DNA of 16,982 nucleotides from Propionibacteriaceae bacterium UBA6238 (GTDB lineage Bacteria > Actinomycetota > Actinomycetes > Propionibacteriales > Propionibacteriaceae). The DNA lies in NCBI GenBank assembly GCA_002441465.1, contig DJWE01000061.1:1-16982 (forward strand), written 5' to 3'. The position numbers and the translations under genes were made by a program. The notes below the pieces were generated by a model. The model saw only the letters and a list, made by a program, of their open reading frames with translations. It had not been told where the DNA came from and searched no databases. Positions 13,481 through 16,982 of the stretch are shown piece after piece; the first letter of the stretch is position 1, and every line of letters begins with the position of its first letter.

Positions 13481-13526
13481 GCTGGACACAGCAATGGGGG
13501 CTCGCTGGGTACAGCAATGGGGGCCG
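13481..13526. repeat. two imperfect tandem copies of a 23-bp sequence
   Basis: 13481-13503 and 13504-13526 both start GCTGG and share ACAGCAATGGGGGC with a few substitutions. They lie between two terminators and overlap the left arm of the second. Origin unknown; could be a local duplication or a remnant of a mobile-element end. Confidence 0.7.
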
Positions 13527-13546
13527 GGCCCGAAGGCCCGACCCCC
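13519..13546 (-). terminator. putative terminator of the substrate-binding protein gene
   Basis: GGGGG-C-CGGGCC, loop CGAA (TTCG on the minus strand), GGCCCG-A-CCCCC: eleven pairs with one C/A mismatch, 17 bases beyond the gene's stop codon. No T tract. A 12-bp palindrome ACTCAGCTGAGT lies next to it at 13547-13558. Confidence 0.65.
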
Positions 13547-13562
13547 ACTCAGCTGAGTCAGC

Positions 13563-15290
13563 TCACTTGGTGAAGCCGACGTTCTCCCACTTGGGGATCC
13601 GCGCCATGCCCAGGGCGCCGATGTTGGCCAGCTTGTCCCGGACGCCGATCAGCATCGGACGCTGGTACAGCGGCAGGGTGTGCACGGCCTCCCAGATCGC
13701 CTGCGCGGCCTGGTTGCCCATCTCGGTGCGCTTGGCCGGGTCCATCTCGGTGTCGATCTGCGGCTTCAGCTCCTGCACCTTCGGGATCTCGAGCTGGGCG
13801 AAGTTCGATTCGCTCGGCTTGAAGTCCTTGCCGGTACCGCTGCCGCCGTAGATCTGGCCGATGTTGGCCAGCGGGTACGGAGTGCCGATCCACGAGAACG
13901 CGATGATGTCGAAGTCGTGGTTGACCAGCACGCCCGGCCAGTCCTTGGAGATGTCGACGCTCTTGATCTTGAGGTTGACCCCGATCGCCTTCAGGCTCTT
14001 CTGCGCCTGCAGACCCTCGTTCTCCGAGGCGGAGACGCCGGTCAGCTGGGCGTAGGTGAGGTCGAGCTCCTTGCCGTCCTTCTCCCGGTAGCCGGTGCCG
14101 GTGTTCATCGTCCAGCCCGCGGCATCCAGCATCTGGCCTGCCTTCTCCGGGTTGTAGTCGATGCCGGTGACCTTGGCCTGGTCGACGTAACCGGGCTGGT
14201 TCGCCACGTACAGGTTGTTGTTCAGCGGCACCTTGTCGCCGGGCAGACCGGCCAGGTCGGACTGGGCGATGACCGAGCGGTCGATGCCCATCACGATCGC
14301 CTGACGCACGCTCTGGTCAGTGAGGATCGGCGACTTCGAGTTGAAGGTGAACTGCCGGTAGTTCGGACCTGCGGCGACCCGCACGACCGAGTTCTGGGCA
14401 CCCTTCGCCTGGGCGTAACCGTCCGCGTCAGCGCCGATGTCGTAGTAGTCGACCTCCTGGTTGGCGAACGCTGCGGCCAGTCCGTCGCTCTTGATCTGCT
14501 TCCAGGTGAGCTTGGTCAGCGGCGGCTTCGCGCCCCACCACTTGTCGTTCGGCTCCATGGTCACGGTGCCGCTGGTCTTGTCCCAGTTGGTCACCTTGAA
14601 CGGGCCGGTGAAGTAGGAGTCGACGTAATCCTTCCAACCGTTGTTGAACGCGTCCGGCGTGGCCGCGCCCTCAGCCCGCAGCGGGCCGGTCCCGACGATG
14701 CTCGTCCAGTCCGGGTAGGTGGACGTGAAGGTGATGATGACTTCCTGCTCGCTGGCGCCGGCCTTGATGTCGGTGATCTGGTCCCAGCCGTCGCTGGACG
14801 CGGGGTGGAACTTCTTGTTCGACCCGTTCATCGCCTTCCAGGTGGCGATCCAGTCCTTGGCGCCGATCACGGTGCCGTCGTTCCAGACAGCCTTCGGGTT
14901 CAGCTCCAAGGTGATGACCAAGTGCCCGTCGGTGACGTCTTCCTTCGCCGAGGTCAGGTAGTCGGTGTTCATCACCGGCTCGCCGTCACCCTTGTAGTCG
15001 TAGTACGCCGGGTTGATCGGTGACTCGAGGAACACCAGTTCCTGGTCGTTGCCATCCACCGAGAACGTGTTCCACGTCGCGATCGGGTAGGTGATCGATC
15101 CGATGAACTCACCGCCGGTGAGCTGGTCGTGGGGAGTCTCGTTGATGTCCCAGCCGCTGTTCGCAGCGGGGGAACCCGCGACCGTGCCTCCGCTCGTGGC
15201 AGAGGGGGCCGACGACGGACCACCACAGGCCGCCATCGTCACGGCCAAACCCGTGGCGATCAGCGGCATCAGGATTCGTGAAGCCTTCAC
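13563..15290 (-). CDS. ABC transporter substrate-binding lipoprotein, family 5 (peptide type)
   Basis: A 575-residue exported lipoprotein. The N-terminus is a lipoprotein signal with lipobox MAAC (Cys22 would be lipidated), followed by a Ser/Ala/Gly-rich linker to about residue 45. The rest is a SBP_bac_5 (DppA/OppA) fold with typical features: IGSITYPIATWNTF at the start, LNPKAVWNDGTVIGAKDW, and the C-terminal VHTLPLYQRP. It captures an oligopeptide or related ligand for an ABC importer. The GTG start at 15290 has GGAGG four bases upstream. It lies downstream of the ATPase gene on the same strand after 168 bases, so it may be separately or more strongly expressed. The ligand cannot be told from sequence. 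Confidence 0.95.
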   Translation of the reverse strand: MKASRILMPLIATGLAVTMAACGGPSSAPSATSGGTVAGSPAANSGWDINETPHDQLTGGEFIGSITYPIATWNTFSVDGNDQELVFLESPINPAYYDYKGDGEPVMNTDYLTSAKEDVTDGHLVITLELNPKAVWNDGTVIGAKDWIATWKAMNGSNKKFHPASSDGWDQITDIKAGASEQEVIITFTSTYPDWTSIVGTGPLRAEGAATPDAFNNGWKDYVDSYFTGPFKVTNWDKTSGTVTMEPNDKWWGAKPPLTKLTWKQIKSDGLAAAFANQEVDYYDIGADADGYAQAKGAQNSVVRVAAGPNYRQFTFNSKSPILTDQSVRQAIVMGIDRSVIAQSDLAGLPGDKVPLNNNLYVANQPGYVDQAKVTGIDYNPEKAGQMLDAAGWTMNTGTGYREKDGKELDLTYAQLTGVSASENEGLQAQKSLKAIGVNLKIKSVDISKDWPGVLVNHDFDIIAFSWIGTPYPLANIGQIYGGSGTGKDFKPSESNFAQLEIPKVQELKPQIDTEMDPAKRTEMGNQAAQAIWEAVHTLPLYQRPMLIGVRDKLANIGALGMARIPKWENVGFTK

Positions 15291-15310
15291 ATTACCTCCA
15301 TGTGATTGAC

Positions 15311-15346
15311 GGCAGCGCAGCCCCGGGGGCGACGTTCAGCGCTGCC
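15311..15346 (-). promoter_or_regulatory. hairpin in the leader of the substrate-binding protein gene
   Basis: GGCAGCGC (15311-15318) is exactly complementary to 15339-15346, and the loop contains a second palindrome GCCCCGGGGGC (15320-15330). It lies between the ATPase stop and the substrate-binding protein start, about 20 bases before the GTG. It may stabilise or process the mRNA so the binding protein is made in excess, or act as a partial terminator. Confidence 0.4.
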
Positions 15347-15401
15347 AGACAGATACCTGCCGACCCTACCCGTTACCGGCCTCGGGCGTGACCACCATGC
15401 G

Positions 15402-15418
15402 TAACGACCTGTTAACGA
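15402..15418. promoter_or_regulatory. TAACGA direct repeat with 11-bp period, possible operator
   Basis: TAACGA occurs at 15402-15407 and 15413-15418, one helical turn apart, and an inverted CGTTAC occurs at 15371-15376. They lie in the gap upstream of the substrate-binding protein gene. A regulator site is possible; no regulator gene is visible nearby. Confidence 0.25.
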
Positions 15419-15458
15419 TCTTGTCCGTTGAGGATCCAGAGCCGAAAGCACGCCGTCC

Positions 15459-16982
15459 TCACCCCAACGCGGCCGCCTCAGTCTCCCCGGGCACTGCCAC
15501 CGGGAAGTGGCAGGCGGAGCTGTGGTCGCTGCCCTGGACGGTGAGCTCGGGAACCACCTCGCGGCAGCGAGCCTGGTCGGCCTCGCCGAGGGCGGCGTAG
15601 CGGAAGCAGCGGGTGCGGAACTTGCACCCCGACGGCGGATCGGCCGGGCTCGGCAGGTCGCCGGACAGGACGATCCGGTGCCGGGAGCGCTCGGTCTCGG
15701 GGTCGGGAATCGGGATCGCCGACAACAGCGCCTGCGTGTAGGGGTGTACCGGATTCGTGTATACCTCGTCCACGTCGCCGATCTCGACGATCGAGCCGAG
15801 GTACATCACGGCCACGCGGTCGGCGATGTGCCGGATCACGGCCAAGTCGTGCGCGACGAACAGGTAGGACAAGCCGAGCTTGCCCTGCAGGTCGTCCAGC
15901 AGGTTGATCACGCCGGCCTGGATCGAGACGTCGAGCGCGGAGACCGGCTCGTCGAGCACCATCACCTTCGGCTCCAGCGAAAGCGCCCGCGCGATGCCGA
16001 TCCGCTGGCGCTGGCCGCCGGAGAAGTGCTGCGGATACCGGTCGGCGTGGCTGGGCTCGAGCCCGACCAGCCGGAGCAGGTCGTGCACCCTGACGTCGAT
16101 CTCGTCCTTCTTGTAGCCGAACACGCCCATCGGCTCGGCGATGATGTCGAAGATCGGCAGCCGCGGGTCCAGCGAGGCCATCGGATCCTGGAACACCACC
16201 TGCAGGTTGCGCCGCAGCTGCTTGCGCTCGCGTCGGCTCAACGTGGACGTGTCCCGGCCGAGCACGCTCACCGTCCCGCCGGTCGGCTTGGTGAGGTTCA
16301 AGATCTCCAACAGCGTCGTGGTCTTGCCGCAGCCCGACTCTCCGACCAGGCCCAGAGTCTCCCCTTCGCGCAGGTCGAGGTCGATGCCGTCCACCGCGAA
16401 CACCGTGCCGATCCGACGCCGGTAGATCGCGCCCTTCATCAACGGGTAGTGGCGCTTCAGGCCATCCAGTTCGAGCACCACCGGACGCTGCTCGCGCGGC
16501 ACCTCCGCCAGCTCGGAGGAGGCCAGCTCCGGCGCAGGGAACAGCTCGGAGTGGCCCATCCCGACCAGGTCGTTCAGCCGATGACAGGCGGCCAGGTGAT
16601 CCATCGAGTCGGTCGGCTCGAGTTCGGGCTCGATCTGCGAGCACTGCTCGATCGCCTTCGGGCAGCGGGGCACGAACGGGCACCCCGGCGGGAGGTCGAC
16701 CACGGACGGCGGGTTGCCCTCGAGCACCGGCAGCGCGCCCTCGCTGGCCTGGTCGAGCCGCGGCACGGTACCGAGCAGACCGATCGTGTAGGGCATCCGG
16801 GGCGAGTAGAAGATGTCGTCCACGGAGCCCTGCTCGACCGGGCGTCCGGCGTACATCACGACCACCCGCTCGGCCATCCCCGCGACGATGCCCAGGTCGT
16901 GGGTGATCATGATGATCGCCGCGCCGGTCTCCTTCTGGGCCGCCTTGAGCACCTCCAGCACCTGCGCCTGGATGGTCACGTC
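15459..16982 (-). CDS. dual-domain peptide ABC transporter ATP-binding protein (DppD-DppF fusion), 5' end outside the window
   Basis: 507 residues are visible; the gene runs off the right edge, starting within the first ATPase at DVTIQAQ (just after Walker B/D-loop) with MITHDLG as H-loop region. Its oligopeptide-transporter tail (about 95-135) has GCPFVPRCPKAIEQC. A second complete ATPase follows: Walker A GESGCGKT (214-221), Q-loop QDPMASLDP, signature SGGQRQR (321-327), Walker B VMVLDEP (340-346), H-loop VAHDLA, and a second tail GCKFRTRC. Two nucleotide-binding domains in one chain would power a peptide or nickel/opine-type importer at the inner face of the membrane. The permease genes are presumably upstream, beyond the window. 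It is probably functionally linked to the substrate-binding protein downstream. Confidence 0.95.
   Translation of the reverse strand, partial: DVTIQAQVLEVLKAAQKETGAAIIMITHDLGIVAGMAERVVVMYAGRPVEQGSVDDIFYSPRMPYTIGLLGTVPRLDQASEGALPVLEGNPPSVVDLPPGCPFVPRCPKAIEQCSQIEPELEPTDSMDHLAACHRLNDLVGMGHSELFPAPELASSELAEVPREQRPVVLELDGLKRHYPLMKGAIYRRRIGTVFAVDGIDLDLREGETLGLVGESGCGKTTTLLEILNLTKPTGGTVSVLGRDTSTLSRRERKQLRRNLQVVFQDPMASLDPRLPIFDIIAEPMGVFGYKKDEIDVRVHDLLRLVGLEPSHADRYPQHFSGGQRQRIGIARALSLEPKVMVLDEPVSALDVSIQAGVINLLDDLQGKLGLSYLFVAHDLAVIRHIADRVAVMYLGSIVEIGDVDEVYTNPVHPYTQALLSAIPIPDPETERSRHRIVLSGDLPSPADPPSGCKFRTRCFRYAALGEADQARCREVVPELTVQGSDHSSACHFPVAVPGETEAAALG

Noticed and set aside
15278..15290. GTGAAGCCTTCAC palindrome at the binding-protein start as an operator
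   Set aside because: It is formed largely by the first codons; with a single occurrence it is not strong evidence by itself.

Overview
The window is high-GC DNA with GTG starts, ATGA/GTGA-coupled operons and possible leaderless promoters. This fits an Actinomycetota chromosome. Gene content is compatible with a Propionibacteriaceae-like organism, but I cannot assign a genus from the sequence alone.

Layout. (1) At 1-2045 lies a small zincin-like metallopeptidase gene (minus), divergent from a secreted protein with four SH3b domains and an M15-like C-terminal domain (plus). The latter has a possibly structured 5' leader and is followed by a perfect 14-bp hairpin. (2) At 2195-2270 is tRNA-Glu with its own promoter. 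(3) From 9488 down to 2274 (minus) runs a tight eight-gene operon: TspO-like membrane protein, idi, crtE, crtI, crtB, crtYc, crtYd, crtU. Read as a pathway this gives IPP/DMAPP balance, GGPP, phytoene, lycopene, beta-carotene and then the aromatic carotenoid isorenieratene. A divergent MerR/B12-binding regulator of the CarH/LitR type (9636-10469, plus) shares a promoter region containing two exact TTGGACAAA boxes. (4) A glycosyltransferase and a cytochrome P450 (13145 down to 10492, minus) are tightly spaced and convergent to the regulator; they are candidates for carotenoid or lipid decoration. (5) At 13258-13427 lie tRNA-Asp and tRNA-Phe with a textbook terminator. (6) From 16982 down to 13563 (minus) lie a truncated tandem peptide-type ABC ATPase and a family-5 substrate-binding lipoprotein.

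Two observations stand out. First, tRNA-Glu and tRNA-Asp/tRNA-Phe are in the same order and orientation as the Glu-Asp-Phe tRNA group that is, to my knowledge, common in Actinomycetota, but are separated here by about 11 kb holding the whole carotenoid/P450 block. This suggests the block was inserted into that tRNA group. Second, the crtE-crtI junction contains two tandem 65-bp copies of a palindromic element. Each copy encodes a 22-codon open frame whose stop overlaps the next ATG, so an unbroken chain of ATGA overlaps runs from crtE through two mini-ORFs into crtI.
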